Positions 55,622 to 63,421 of a DNA stretch of 64,000 bases are shown in pieces. The DNA comes from Alsobacter sp046349155 (GTDB taxonomy: Bacteria; Pseudomonadota; Alphaproteobacteria; Rhizobiales; Beijerinckiaceae): the NCBI GenBank assembly GCA_046349155.1, contig JAXMCW010000001.1:1736001-1800000 (forward strand), read 5' to 3'. The notes beneath the pieces are model-generated. The model had not been told where the DNA came from and ran no database searches. It worked only from the letters and a program-made list of their open reading frames with translations. The translations under genes and the position numbers were made by a program. Numbering within the stretch: the stretch's first letter is position 1; each line of letters starts with the position of its first letter.

Positions 55622-55930
55622 ATGAGCACCGGAAAGATCTTGCTTGCGCTCGCGATGGGACTTGGCCTGTCAGGCTGCAACCAATACTGGGAGCGCAAGG
55701 ATACCGTTCTCGTCTCGAGCGGGGACGCTGTGGCGTCAAATGCGGCCGTCCAGATCAGCGATCCCTGGCCGGCTGGGTCGCGCAACACGACGATTCCAAG
55801 CAATGGGGCGCGCCTTCAGCGCGTGATGCAGCGTTACCAGTCGAATGCCACTCCGGCAACGGTTCCCGGGCCCGGAACTGCAGGGGCGCAGGCCGGAGGC
55901 GGCGGTACGTCGCTGACCCCGCAGCCGTGA
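55622..55930 (+). CDS. Small lipoprotein in the CpaD position
   Basis: A 102-residue protein with a lipoprotein signal: TGKILLALAMGLGLSGCNQY, lipobox LSGC near residue 19. The mature part is short and Pro/Thr/Gly-rich, with ISDPWPAGSRNTTIPSNGAR in the middle. CpaD normally occupies this place between cpaC and cpaE; this protein is too short for CpaD, but the Trp-Pro segment is reminiscent of its C-terminal part. It may be a pilotin-like helper of the secretin. An upstream GTG at 55610 overlapping the cpaC stop is an alternative start (106 residues). Confidence 0.7.
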   Translation: MSTGKILLALAMGLGLSGCNQYWERKDTVLVSSGDAVASNAAVQISDPWPAGSRNTTIPSNGARLQRVMQRYQSNATPATVPGPGTAGAQAGGGGTSLTPQP

Positions 55931-56097
55931 TTGGGGGGCTAAAGCGCGGTCAATCGGCAATGGGCGCCGCCCACCCTGTCGGAGACGTTCGCTGTGCTTG
56001 CACTTGCTCAATACTGGATGGCAGCCGCCAACGTCGTGTGAATGGTCAATCGTGTTTCCGTCTGGGATCGTGATCCCGTGTAGAGTTCTGGAGCGAC

Positions 56098-57258
56098 ATG
56101 TTTGCCTTCATTGCGGATCCGGCAAGGGACGAAAAGGTCGATCTGGTCGCGCAGCTACTGGATCGGCTGGGTTATGTCGTGGCCCGCTTTGACGGAATTC
56201 CTGAGCTTGCGCGGTCCTCCAAGTTGAGGGAACCGGGCCACAATCTCATTGTGATCCCCGACAGTGCCGTGCCAACCGTTCCGGTTCAGGAGGTCGTCGA
56301 CCTCGTAGCCGCGACGCGCGGCGGCACGATGATCATCTACCTCGCCGATGCCATCGATCCCGACGACTACAAGGCTCTCGTGCGCACGGGTGCAGCTGAT
56401 TGGGTCAAGTGGTCGTCGGCGCTCGCAGAATTGCGCGACATCTCAATGCGAAGGCGTGCGTTGCAGGTCGAGGTGACCGAGCATCGCCGGTCGCGTCCGC
56501 ATGTGGTGGTGTCGTTCCTCGGCGCCTGCGGGGGCGTCGGATCCTCGACGCTCGCGCTCGAAACCGGCATCTTCATCGCGCAGCAAAAAGGCAAGTCGGC
56601 GCGTAGCGTCGCGGTCGTCGATCTTGACCCGTTTGATAGTCTGCTCTGCGACTATGTGGACCTTACTCCGCGCGTCAAACTGAGTGAGATCGCACGAGAC
56701 CCTGAGCGGCTCGACGATTATCTCCTCGACATTTTCACCACGCGCCATCCCTCCGGCCTTCACCTCTTCGCCTGCGAGCGCGAGAAACTCGATCTCGCGT
56801 CGGTCGATCCCGTTGCGGTCTACACGTTACTCAACCGCCTTGTGGAAAAGTATGAGACCGTCCTTGTTGACGCCGGTGCGCGGTGGGCCCCGTGGACTGA
56901 CGGGATCCTCGCCAATTCTGATCGCGTCTTCCTGATCTCACGGTACACGATTCCGTCGGCCAAGAAGGCGATCACCAAGCTTGCGGGGCTTGCTAGCGTG
57001 GGCATCGAGCGCAAGACGATCGTGCCGGTGATCAACTTCTGCAAGAGTGACATCTTTGGACGCCCAGCCCGCCGCAAGGAGATCGATCCGCTATTCGCGC
57101 CGTCCGAACCGGTTCTGATCGTCGCTGACCATGATGTTGCGACCGATTGCAACGATACCGGCGAATCCATCATCCAGGGCGCTCCCCGCTCATCTCTCTC
57201 CCGCGACATCCGCAAGCTGGCCGAAGCCGTGCTTTCGGTTGAGCGCAGGCCCTCTTAG
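56098..57258 (+). CDS. cpaE: Flp pilus assembly ATPase CpaE/TadZ
   Basis: A 386-residue protein. The N-terminal 125 residues form a receiver-like domain without a clear phosphorylation site (FAFIADPARDEKVDLVAQLL, then AADWVKWSSALAELR). The C-terminal MinD/ParA-like domain has FLGACGGVGSSTLALETGIF with a modified P-loop (GACGGVGSST), then VAVVDLDPFDSLLCDYVDL and VLVDAGARWAPWTDGILANS. The usual signature lysine of the deviant Walker A is replaced by Ala/Cys; this is common in TadZ and may mean ATP binding without fast hydrolysis. TadZ localises the pilus machine at the pole. Confidence 0.9.
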   Translation: MFAFIADPARDEKVDLVAQLLDRLGYVVARFDGIPELARSSKLREPGHNLIVIPDSAVPTVPVQEVVDLVAATRGGTMIIYLADAIDPDDYKALVRTGAADWVKWSSALAELRDISMRRRALQVEVTEHRRSRPHVVVSFLGACGGVGSSTLALETGIFIAQQKGKSARSVAVVDLDPFDSLLCDYVDLTPRVKLSEIARDPERLDDYLLDIFTTRHPSGLHLFACEREKLDLASVDPVAVYTLLNRLVEKYETVLVDAGARWAPWTDGILANSDRVFLISRYTIPSAKKAITKLAGLASVGIERKTIVPVINFCKSDIFGRPARRKEIDPLFAPSEPVLIVADHDVATDCNDTGESIIQGAPRSSLSRDIRKLAEAVLSVERRPS

Positions 57259-57274
57259 GGAGGGGAGGCAGGAC

Positions 57275-58666
57275 GTGTCCGGTCGCTTCAATCTCCCCGT
57301 CAGGTACGGAACCAAGCTTAGGGTTGACGATCGCGTCCGCCCTGCTGCCGATCCCGAGGAGTTTTCCGAGTTCAGGGCAGAGGCGTCGACACCCTTCGAT
57401 CCCGTCATTGATGCCCGCGTGAGGTTGCACGGACGGATCATCGACGAATTCAATTTGGCCGCGCTTGACCGGCTCACGCGGGCTGAGCTGTTCGAGCAGG
57501 TCAGCGACTACGTGAGCGACTTCGTTCGTGCCGAGCGCGTTCCGCTGAACAAGCGCGAGCTCGAGCAGTTCACGGATGAGGTCATTGACGAAATGGTGGG
57601 CCTGGGGCCTCTCGAGCCCCTTCTCAAGGATCCCACCGTCAGCGACATTCTCATCAACGGCCCCTACATCGTCTACGTGGAGCGATTTGGCGTCATCGAG
57701 CCGTCCACGATCCGTTTCAAGGACGAGGCCCACCTTCTGCGGATCGTCAACAAGATCGTCGCGGATATCGGCCGCAGGATCGACGAATCATCGCCGATGA
57801 TGGACGCGCGGCTTCCCGATGGTTCGCGCGTCAATGTGGCCGTCCGACCGGTCGCGCTGGATGGCCCCCTGGTCTCGATACGGAAGTTTTCCAAACAGCC
57901 CTATTCGATGGACAGGCTCGTCGATGTGGGCGCGTTGCCGGACGCGGTGGCCCATGTGCTCAAGGCGGCCGTTGGCGGCAGGGTCTCCCTGATCGTTTCG
58001 GGGGGGACCGGCAGCGGCAAGACCACCATGCTGAACGCGCTGTCCGGCTACATCTCCCCACGCGAACGGATCGTCACCATCGAAGATTCCGCAGAACTGC
58101 AGATCCAGCAGGGGCACGTGGCGCGCATGGAGACAAGGCCCCCCAATGCGGAGGGGAAGGGCGAGATCAGGCAACGTGACCTTGTGAAGAATGCGCTCCG
58201 CATGCGGCCGGATCGCATCATCATCGGCGAATGCCGCGGCGACGAAGCATTCGACATGCTTCAGGCCATGAATACAGGCCACGAAGGGTCGATGACGACC
58301 ATCCATGCCAACAATCCGAAGGACGCCGTCCGTCGCCTCGAACAAATGGTTGGAATGTCTGGATTGGCCATGAGCCAGTCCAGCATCCGCCAGCAGATCG
58401 CATCTGCGATCCAATTGATCCTTCAGTTGCAACGGTTCGCGGACGGAACAAGGCGCCTCACGAGCGTCACCGAAGTCACGGGCATGAAAGGTGACGGCAT
58501 CCAGACGCAGGAACTCTTCCATTTTGTCAGGACGGGAGTGGACCAGACCGGGCGGCAGGTTGGCGTGTTCAGGCCAACGGGCGTCAGGCCCGCCTTCGTC
58601 GATGTGATCGGACCGATGGGCTTCCACGTGGATCCCGCCGTCTTCGATCCTTCGAGAGATCTATGA
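57275..58666 (+). CDS. cpaF: Flp pilus secretion ATPase CpaF/TadA
   Basis: A 463-residue hexameric motor of the type II/IV secretion family. Walker A GGTGSGKTT lies at 243-251, the Asp box near 268-275, Walker B-like RIIIGECRG at 314-322, and the His box TGHEGSMTTIHAN at 334-346. The start is GTG 57275 (VSGRFNLPVRYG) with GGGAGG upstream; longer frames overlap cpaE and are rejected. It powers both pilus extension and retraction in Tad systems. It starts 17 bp after cpaE and overlaps tadB as ATGA. Confidence 0.93.
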   Translation: MSGRFNLPVRYGTKLRVDDRVRPAADPEEFSEFRAEASTPFDPVIDARVRLHGRIIDEFNLAALDRLTRAELFEQVSDYVSDFVRAERVPLNKRELEQFTDEVIDEMVGLGPLEPLLKDPTVSDILINGPYIVYVERFGVIEPSTIRFKDEAHLLRIVNKIVADIGRRIDESSPMMDARLPDGSRVNVAVRPVALDGPLVSIRKFSKQPYSMDRLVDVGALPDAVAHVLKAAVGGRVSLIVSGGTGSGKTTMLNALSGYISPRERIVTIEDSAELQIQQGHVARMETRPPNAEGKGEIRQRDLVKNALRMRPDRIIIGECRGDEAFDMLQAMNTGHEGSMTTIHANNPKDAVRRLEQMVGMSGLAMSQSSIRQQIASAIQLILQLQRFADGTRRLTSVTEVTGMKGDGIQTQELFHFVRTGVDQTGRQVGVFRPTGVRPAFVDVIGPMGFHVDPAVFDPSRDL

Positions 58667-59628
58667 GGGCTAGGGTGGACGAGCAAACGATATTCTACGT
58701 GTTGGTCTTCTTGGCGACGGTCTTGATCGTCGTCAGCATCAACTCGTCCTTCATCGCTCCAGCGGCGAAGCGCCGGAAGGTGAACCGGCGAGCAGTTCTG
58801 CTCCAGCAGGGCATTTCCGGCGCCGAGGCCTTGTCGCTGCTGCGGCGGGAGAGGTGGCTTCTCGAAGAGACCTATGGCGCGAGCGTCGAGGTGATCCGAC
58901 GCACCATGGTCCAGTCGGGGATCCCGCTCGATCCCAGGGAACTGGGGACAAGGCTTGGCCTTATCCTGGTGGGTAGCTTGATCATCACGATGTTCGTGAT
59001 GGGTGTAAGCCTTACCTCGGCATTGGTCGGATTGCTCGTGACGGTTCTGGTGGCCGTCGGTTACGTGCGCTACTCCCGCGAGAAGCGCATCACCAAGTTC
59101 AAGGAGCAACTTCCGGAAGTCCTGGAACTGATCGTGCGGAGCTTGCGGGTGGGTCACCCGCTGCCTGCTGCGTTCGCGTTGGCTGCACGGGAAATGCAGG
59201 ATCCCGCGGGCACAGAGTTCGGGATTGTGTCTGACGAGATCCAGTTCGGGCTCAGCGTGCCCGCCGCTATGGCCAACTTGTCGTATCGCGTGGGTGATCC
59301 CGACCTGGCCTACGTGGTGACCGCCGTGACGATTCAGGCTCAGACGGGCGGCAACCTTGCGGAACTTCTGGCGAGGCTGGCAAAGCTCATCCGCGACCGC
59401 TACCGGCTTGGCCGCAAAGTGCGTGCTTTGACTTCGGAAGCACGCATGTCCGCAATTGCGTTGTCGCTCTTCCCGGTCGTCTTGTTCGGCATCGTCCTCG
59501 TTCTTGCACCGCGTTACTACGAGGATGCTTGGAGGGCAGAAGGCTTCAAGCGCATCCTGCTACTGTGCATCGGCATGCTCACGCTGGGTAACGTGATCAT
59601 GCGTCGCATGGCGAACATCAAGGTCTGA
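58663..59628 (+). CDS. tadB: Flp pilus platform protein TadB
   Basis: A 321-residue inner-membrane protein with a T2SF/GspF-like domain. One helix is N-terminal (IFYVLVFLATVLIVVSINSS), two lie near residues 103-140, and two more at the C-terminus. The cytoplasmic domain has LPEVLELIVRSLRVGHPLPA, then VTAVTIQAQTGGNLAELLAR, both family signatures. It pairs with TadC to form the assembly platform rotated by CpaF. The ATG overlaps the cpaF stop as ATGA. Confidence 0.92.
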   Translation: MRARVDEQTIFYVLVFLATVLIVVSINSSFIAPAAKRRKVNRRAVLLQQGISGAEALSLLRRERWLLEETYGASVEVIRRTMVQSGIPLDPRELGTRLGLILVGSLIITMFVMGVSLTSALVGLLVTVLVAVGYVRYSREKRITKFKEQLPEVLELIVRSLRVGHPLPAAFALAAREMQDPAGTEFGIVSDEIQFGLSVPAAMANLSYRVGDPDLAYVVTAVTIQAQTGGNLAELLARLAKLIRDRYRLGRKVRALTSEARMSAIALSLFPVVLFGIVLVLAPRYYEDAWRAEGFKRILLLCIGMLTLGNVIMRRMANIKV

Positions 59629-59639
59629 GGGGGACGGAC

Positions 59640-60572
59640 ATGGATGGCTTGCCGATCCTCCTCTTCTCCACTGCCGTGTTCGTCTCGATCGCTGTGATCA
59701 GCTTCTTGGCAATCCAGACGTACATGGCACGTGCCCAGATCCGTAGTCGGGCCCGAGATGGCATGCTCACGGCGATGATGCTCGGCGTCGCATCCTCGTC
59801 GGTCCGCCTCACGAAGCTCGCCGGCCTCAATGATGGCCTCTTCCGCGGCCGCTCGGCGGACACGTCTGACTTGAAGCTGGACCTTCAAGTGGCGGGCTTC
59901 TACCAGGAGAATGCGATTCAGGTCTTTTCTGGACTTCGCCTGATCTCGCTCTTGAGTGTTCCAGTTATCGGCATCATCCTAGCGTTGATCTTTCTTCCAA
60001 ACGCGACGCCAATTCAACTCTTACTGGCAGCCGTGATCCTGATTGTGATCGGGTTCATGCTGCCGCGTGCAGTGCTCGACCGGCTCAAGGCCAATGCGGT
60101 CGTCGAGAACCGCCAGATTTTTCCGGACTTGCTCGACATGCTTGTCGTGTGCATGGAGGCAGGACTTGCATTCGAGGCGTCGCTGCAACGCCTTGCCCAG
60201 GACTTCGGTCTGCGCTCCAAGCGAATGGGGCACATCCTTCAGGCCATGAGCAGCGAGTTGCGCGCAGGGCGCTCGACCCCTGACGCGCTTGACGCACTGG
60301 CGGCTCGGCTTGGCCTCGAGGAGGCGAAGACGCTCGCGACGCTGCTCAAGCAGTCGCTCGAGCTGGGCTCCGATGTCGCGGGCGCACTGCAAGTCTACGG
60401 AGCGGAGATGCGCGACAAGCGCGTCGCGGCAGCCGAGGAGAAGGCAAATCGCTTGCCTGTCCTTATGGTTATTCCGCTTGGAGTGCTCATCTTTCCCGTC
60501 ATTTTGATCGTCATCATGTATCCCTCGATCATTCGCATCATGGATACATTGAAAAACTTCTCTGGGGGATAA
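59640..60572 (+). CDS. tadC: Flp pilus platform protein TadC
   Basis: A 310-residue T2SF/GspF-like membrane protein. Hydrophobic segments lie near residues 5-27, 95-140 and 272-297. The cytoplasmic core is FPDLLDMLVVCMEAGLAFEA, then LAARLGLEEAKTLATLLKQS and ELGSDVAGALQVYGAEMRDK, ending with KANRLPVLMVIPLGVLIFPV. These fit TadC. It starts 11 bp after tadB with a purine-rich GAGGGGGA site upstream and ends 1 bp before tadD. Confidence 0.92.
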   Translation: MDGLPILLFSTAVFVSIAVISFLAIQTYMARAQIRSRARDGMLTAMMLGVASSSVRLTKLAGLNDGLFRGRSADTSDLKLDLQVAGFYQENAIQVFSGLRLISLLSVPVIGIILALIFLPNATPIQLLLAAVILIVIGFMLPRAVLDRLKANAVVENRQIFPDLLDMLVVCMEAGLAFEASLQRLAQDFGLRSKRMGHILQAMSSELRAGRSTPDALDALAARLGLEEAKTLATLLKQSLELGSDVAGALQVYGAEMRDKRVAAAEEKANRLPVLMVIPLGVLIFPVILIVIMYPSIIRIMDTLKNFSGG

Positions 60573-60573
60573 T

Positions 60574-61101
60574 ATGCGTCTTCACGATCTTGCCCGCCGG
60601 ATAGGCGCTTTGGGCCTCCTCTTCGCTGTCACGGGGTGCGCCAGTTTCACGGATCTGTCCCGTGAGCCTATGCCGTATATCGAGCCCGGTTACGCAAACA
60701 GGCTGTTCCCCGGCGACGAGAACACTCGTCTTGGCCAGGCCCAATACATTCAGGGAAATTTCGGGCTTGCCGAGCAGGCTTATCAGCGCGCTGTCGAGGT
60801 CAGTCCTCAGAATGGAGCGGCGTGGCTGGGCCTCGCCGCGTCTTACGATCGGCTTGGCCGATTCGATCTCGCTGACCGGGCCTACAGGCAGGCCCGCCGT
60901 CACCTGGGCGAGACCTATGCTCTGCTGAATAACGAGGGCTACTCCCAGATGCTGCGTGGCAATACGCGCGAGGCTCGGCGGCTCTTCAACCGCGCACTCC
61001 GTCTAGCGCCTGACAATCCCGTCATCCTCAACAATCTCGCCGTCCTGGATTCAGGTCAAGGATACTTCCAGGGAACGGCGCCGGTCATCTTTCCGGGCTG
61101 A
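60574..61101 (+). CDS. tadD: TadD-like TPR lipoprotein
   Basis: A 175-residue lipoprotein with the signal ALGLLFAVTGCASFTDLS (lipobox VTGC, near residue 19). About three TPRs follow: GQAQYIQGNFGLAEQAYQRA, GAAWLGLAASYDRLGRFDLA, and REARRLFNRALRLAPDNPVI. TadD-type proteins assist secretin or pilus assembly in the periplasm. It is the last gene of the plus-strand tad operon; a hairpin follows at 61142-61162. Confidence 0.85.
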   Translation: MRLHDLARRIGALGLLFAVTGCASFTDLSREPMPYIEPGYANRLFPGDENTRLGQAQYIQGNFGLAEQAYQRAVEVSPQNGAAWLGLAASYDRLGRFDLADRAYRQARRHLGETYALLNNEGYSQMLRGNTREARRLFNRALRLAPDNPVILNNLAVLDSGQGYFQGTAPVIFPG

Positions 61102-61141
61102 CGACGCCGGTTTCGCCGGTCCGACGACCTGCCGCGCCTTC

Positions 61142-61162
61142 ACGGCCTATGGAGGAGGCCGT
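61142..61162. terminator. Candidate bidirectional terminator between tadD and the exported-protein gene
   Basis: ACGGCCT (61142-61148) and AGGCCGT (61156-61162) form a perfect 7-bp stem with a 7-base loop. It lies 41 bp past the tadD stop and 38 bp past the stop of the convergent gene, so it could serve both. No strong T-run is present on either strand. Confidence 0.5.
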
Positions 61163-61199
61163 CTTCGATGAATTGGTTGGAAATTAGGAGAAGTTGCCC

Positions 61200-61826
61200 C
61201 TAGCGCCGAACGGACAGGAGGCGGCAGCTCTGCTCGAACATCTCGAGACTCGGGCGGTCAGCCTTCGTCATGCGAATCTCGACGATGACACTGCGTGCTC
61301 GCTCGAAGCTCTGGTTCTTCGGCACGCCGTTCAGCACCAGGCGAACGCGCTTTGCGCCCTCTGCGGCTTCTCCCACGAGGGCGCGTGCGACGTGCTGTTC
61401 GCCGGTTGGCAAATCCGACAACTCGAAGGACCTGTTGGGAAAAACGCGCAATGAGGACAGGATCGGGCGACCCTCCGTGATCCCGCCTTTGTCCGCGAGG
61501 CGCACCATCGTCGCCGTGCCGGTCATGGCCGGTTCGGTCGACCGGATGCCGCCGGCCGTCACGGGATCGAAGAGAACCCGATCCTCGGTAGTGGTACAGA
61601 AAAACAGCAGGCGTCCGGCCTCTGCCTCGGGAGTCCCGCGCTGCCGCAAGGACGTGCGCAGGGTCACGAGTCCGCCCGCATTGTCCGCGATCCAACCGCT
61701 TTCTCCGGCAAGAAGAGTAACCTGTTCCTGCGCTATTGCCGTTGACGCGGTGACACTGGCTAGCGTGGCCAAGAGGATGGCCCATGATCTGCGAAATGGT
61801 CGTGGCATCCGTGATGTCAGGATCAT
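61200..61826 (-). CDS. Exported hypothetical protein coupled to a J-domain protein
   Basis: A 208-residue protein with a signal peptide (RRSWAILLATLASVTASTAI, ending AQ). The mature domain is beta-rich, with VTLLAGESGWIADNAGGLVT, then RLLFFCTTTEDRVLFDPVTA and VRLVLNGVPKNQSFERARSV; it has two cysteines. I do not recognise the family. The ATG at 61826 overlaps the stop of the J-domain gene as ATGA, so the two are co-translated. A later ATG at 61808 is possible. Its place within the Tad locus suggests a periplasmic role connected with pilus assembly, but that is inference. Confidence 0.65.
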   Translation of the reverse strand: MILTSRMPRPFRRSWAILLATLASVTASTAIAQEQVTLLAGESGWIADNAGGLVTLRTSLRQRGTPEAEAGRLLFFCTTTEDRVLFDPVTAGGIRSTEPAMTGTATMVRLADKGGITEGRPILSSLRVFPNRSFELSDLPTGEQHVARALVGEAAEGAKRVRLVLNGVPKNQSFERARSVIVEIRMTKADRPSLEMFEQSCRLLSVRR

Positions 61827-62599
61827 GAACTTCGAGCCATCCCGTCAAGGATCTCGTTGATCCGATTGATCGTGCTCGGCTCGTTGAGGCTCGCCGTGGC
61901 GAGCACGAATGTGAGCTTTCTCAGGCCCTCCTTCTCGACGAGCCAGAATTCCGACAGGCCGTCCGCGTCGGCTGTGAGGTCCGACACAATCACCGCGCGC
62001 GCCGGCTGCTTGCGCTCGGCCATATGAAGTTCAGCGATGGCCTCGGCCATCTTGATCTTGAGCAGCGGCGAGCTCTCGAGCCGAAGGCCGGTAAAGGACC
62101 GGCCGTCGAACGCTCTCACATGAAATGCGGTACGGGGCGGGCGCGCACTGTCCCAGAAGTGCTTGCGGATGTAGTTGCGGTCGGAGTGATCAAAGCGCTT
62201 GATGTCTGCCTGCAGCGGGCGGAAGCGGACATCGCCTCCAGCCTGGGCCCAGGCTGGACCTCGTGGCCCGCTGGCCCGATCTGACCGACTGGTCTTGGGA
62301 GGCGAGTAGGCCGCGGTGCGCGCGGGTCTTTCAGGCTCTCTCGCAGGGGGCGGCGAAGGATCCTCAACCACCTCGTCTGCGGCATAGGAGTTGGCCCGCC
62401 GGGTCAGCGTGTCATAGGCCACGTTGACGTTTGTCATCGCACGCATGTCACCCCCGAGGTCCGGGTGACTATGCCGAGCGATCACACGGCGAGCGTGGCG
62501 AAGCTCTTCGATCGTCATCCCGACGGGGTCGACACCGAAGGTCCGGAAGACATCGACCGCAAGTCTGTATTCCTCGCTCCACTGCTCTTCGCTCTTCAT
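61823..62599 (-). CDS. J-domain protein in the Tad locus
   Basis: A 258-residue protein with an N-terminal J-domain: AVDVFRTFGVDPVGMTIEEL, then RHARRVIARHSHPDLGGDMR (HPD at 45-47), then NVNVAYDTLTRRANSY. The HPD tripeptide needed to stimulate DnaK is intact. A Pro/Arg-rich linker (about 75-125) leads to a C-terminal domain of about 110 residues containing AVIVSDLTADADGLSEFWLV and KLTFVLATASLNEPSTINRI, which I cannot assign. No transmembrane helix is seen, so it should be a cytoplasmic DnaK co-chaperone with a specific client. It is coupled to the downstream exported protein. Confidence 0.75.
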   Translation of the reverse strand: MKSEEQWSEEYRLAVDVFRTFGVDPVGMTIEELRHARRVIARHSHPDLGGDMRAMTNVNVAYDTLTRRANSYAADEVVEDPSPPPAREPERPARTAAYSPPKTSRSDRASGPRGPAWAQAGGDVRFRPLQADIKRFDHSDRNYIRKHFWDSARPPRTAFHVRAFDGRSFTGLRLESSPLLKIKMAEAIAELHMAERKQPARAVIVSDLTADADGLSEFWLVEKEGLRKLTFVLATASLNEPSTINRINEILDGMARSS

Positions 62600-62674
62600 C
62601 CGGATGGCCCTATCCGATACGGCAGGACGGCCCCGTGGGCTGGCTGCGGCCTGCCAGGCGGGACGTGCAGCCCA

Positions 62675-63259
62675 CTAGGACAGCTGACTTGCATGAAGGC
62701 TCTGCCAAACCAGGGTTTCGGAATTGAGAATGATGGCTGCAGCGCCAAGCGCAATGCCATAGGGAACACCCTTGCTCTTGTCACGCAGTGACGCAATCCA
62801 GGGGACTGTGCGCTGGACAGGAATCGCTGGAAGGGCGCGAAAGGCGAGGAGCACCAGGGCAAGAACCCCGCCCAGGAGAGCCGTGACGACAAGAAAATCG
62901 GCCAGCGCGCCCGGTCCGAACCAACATGCCAGTCCGGCCGCGAGCTTGGCGTCGCCCCCGCCAAACCAGCCGATGTTGAACAGGAGAAACGCGATCGCGA
63001 GCACCACAGCGCCTGAACCGAGGGCGAATGCGATCTGCGCTATGGGCACTCCCGAGAGCAGAGCGACCGGCAGAGATGTTGCAGCGATTGCCCCCGTGAG
63101 GCCATTCGGGATGCGGTACGACAGGAGATCCGAAAGCGCTGCCAACAGGGCAAGACTCGGCATCACAAGAGTAAGTATATCAGTGATTTCGAATGGCGAA
63201 GCCGGCACTTTCGTTCCACTATTTGTTTCTGCCACGCGGAGCGAGCCGCCCGCGCTCAT
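62675..63259 (-). CDS. cpaA: Prepilin peptidase CpaA/TadV
   Basis: A 194-residue A24-family aspartic peptidase with about five transmembrane helices. The two catalytic aspartates are visible, in ALLAALSDLLSYRIPNGLTG and in FGGGDAKLAAGL (GxGD as GGGD). CpaA cleaves the leader of Flp and the TadE-type pseudopilins. ATG 63259 is used here. A GTG at 63271 is also in frame, but it coincides with a TTTGTCCAC element (read as GTGGACAAA), so that sequence may be regulatory rather than coding. A start at ATG 63163, just before the first helix, is also possible. Confidence 0.85.
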   Translation of the reverse strand: MSAGGSLRVAETNSGTKVPASPFEITDILTLVMPSLALLAALSDLLSYRIPNGLTGAIAATSLPVALLSGVPIAQIAFALGSGAVVLAIAFLLFNIGWFGGGDAKLAAGLACWFGPGALADFLVVTALLGGVLALVLLAFRALPAIPVQRTVPWIASLRDKSKGVPYGIALGAAAIILNSETLVWQSLHASQLS

Positions 63260-63262
63260 GCG

Positions 63263-63271
63263 TTTGTCCAC
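63263..63271 (+). promoter_or_regulatory. TTTGTCCAC element at the 5' end of the prepilin peptidase gene
   Basis: An exact copy followed by A, at the start region of cpaA (4 bp upstream of ATG 63259) and 151 bp upstream of the divergent membrane-protein gene. At this position it would block cpaA transcription if bound by a repressor, or serve the divergent gene. Confidence 0.45.
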
Positions 63272-63421
63272 ATTCTTCGGGGCCGGGCAGACGGCCTACG
63301 CCTGCATATGACATCCTTAGTGATATTCCAGAAGAAACATTTAAAAAAGGAATAGTAATCGTTCAACCTTCACGGGCGGCGAGGTGTGTGCTTGTTCGGT
63401 GGCGTTCTGGCCGAGACACGA

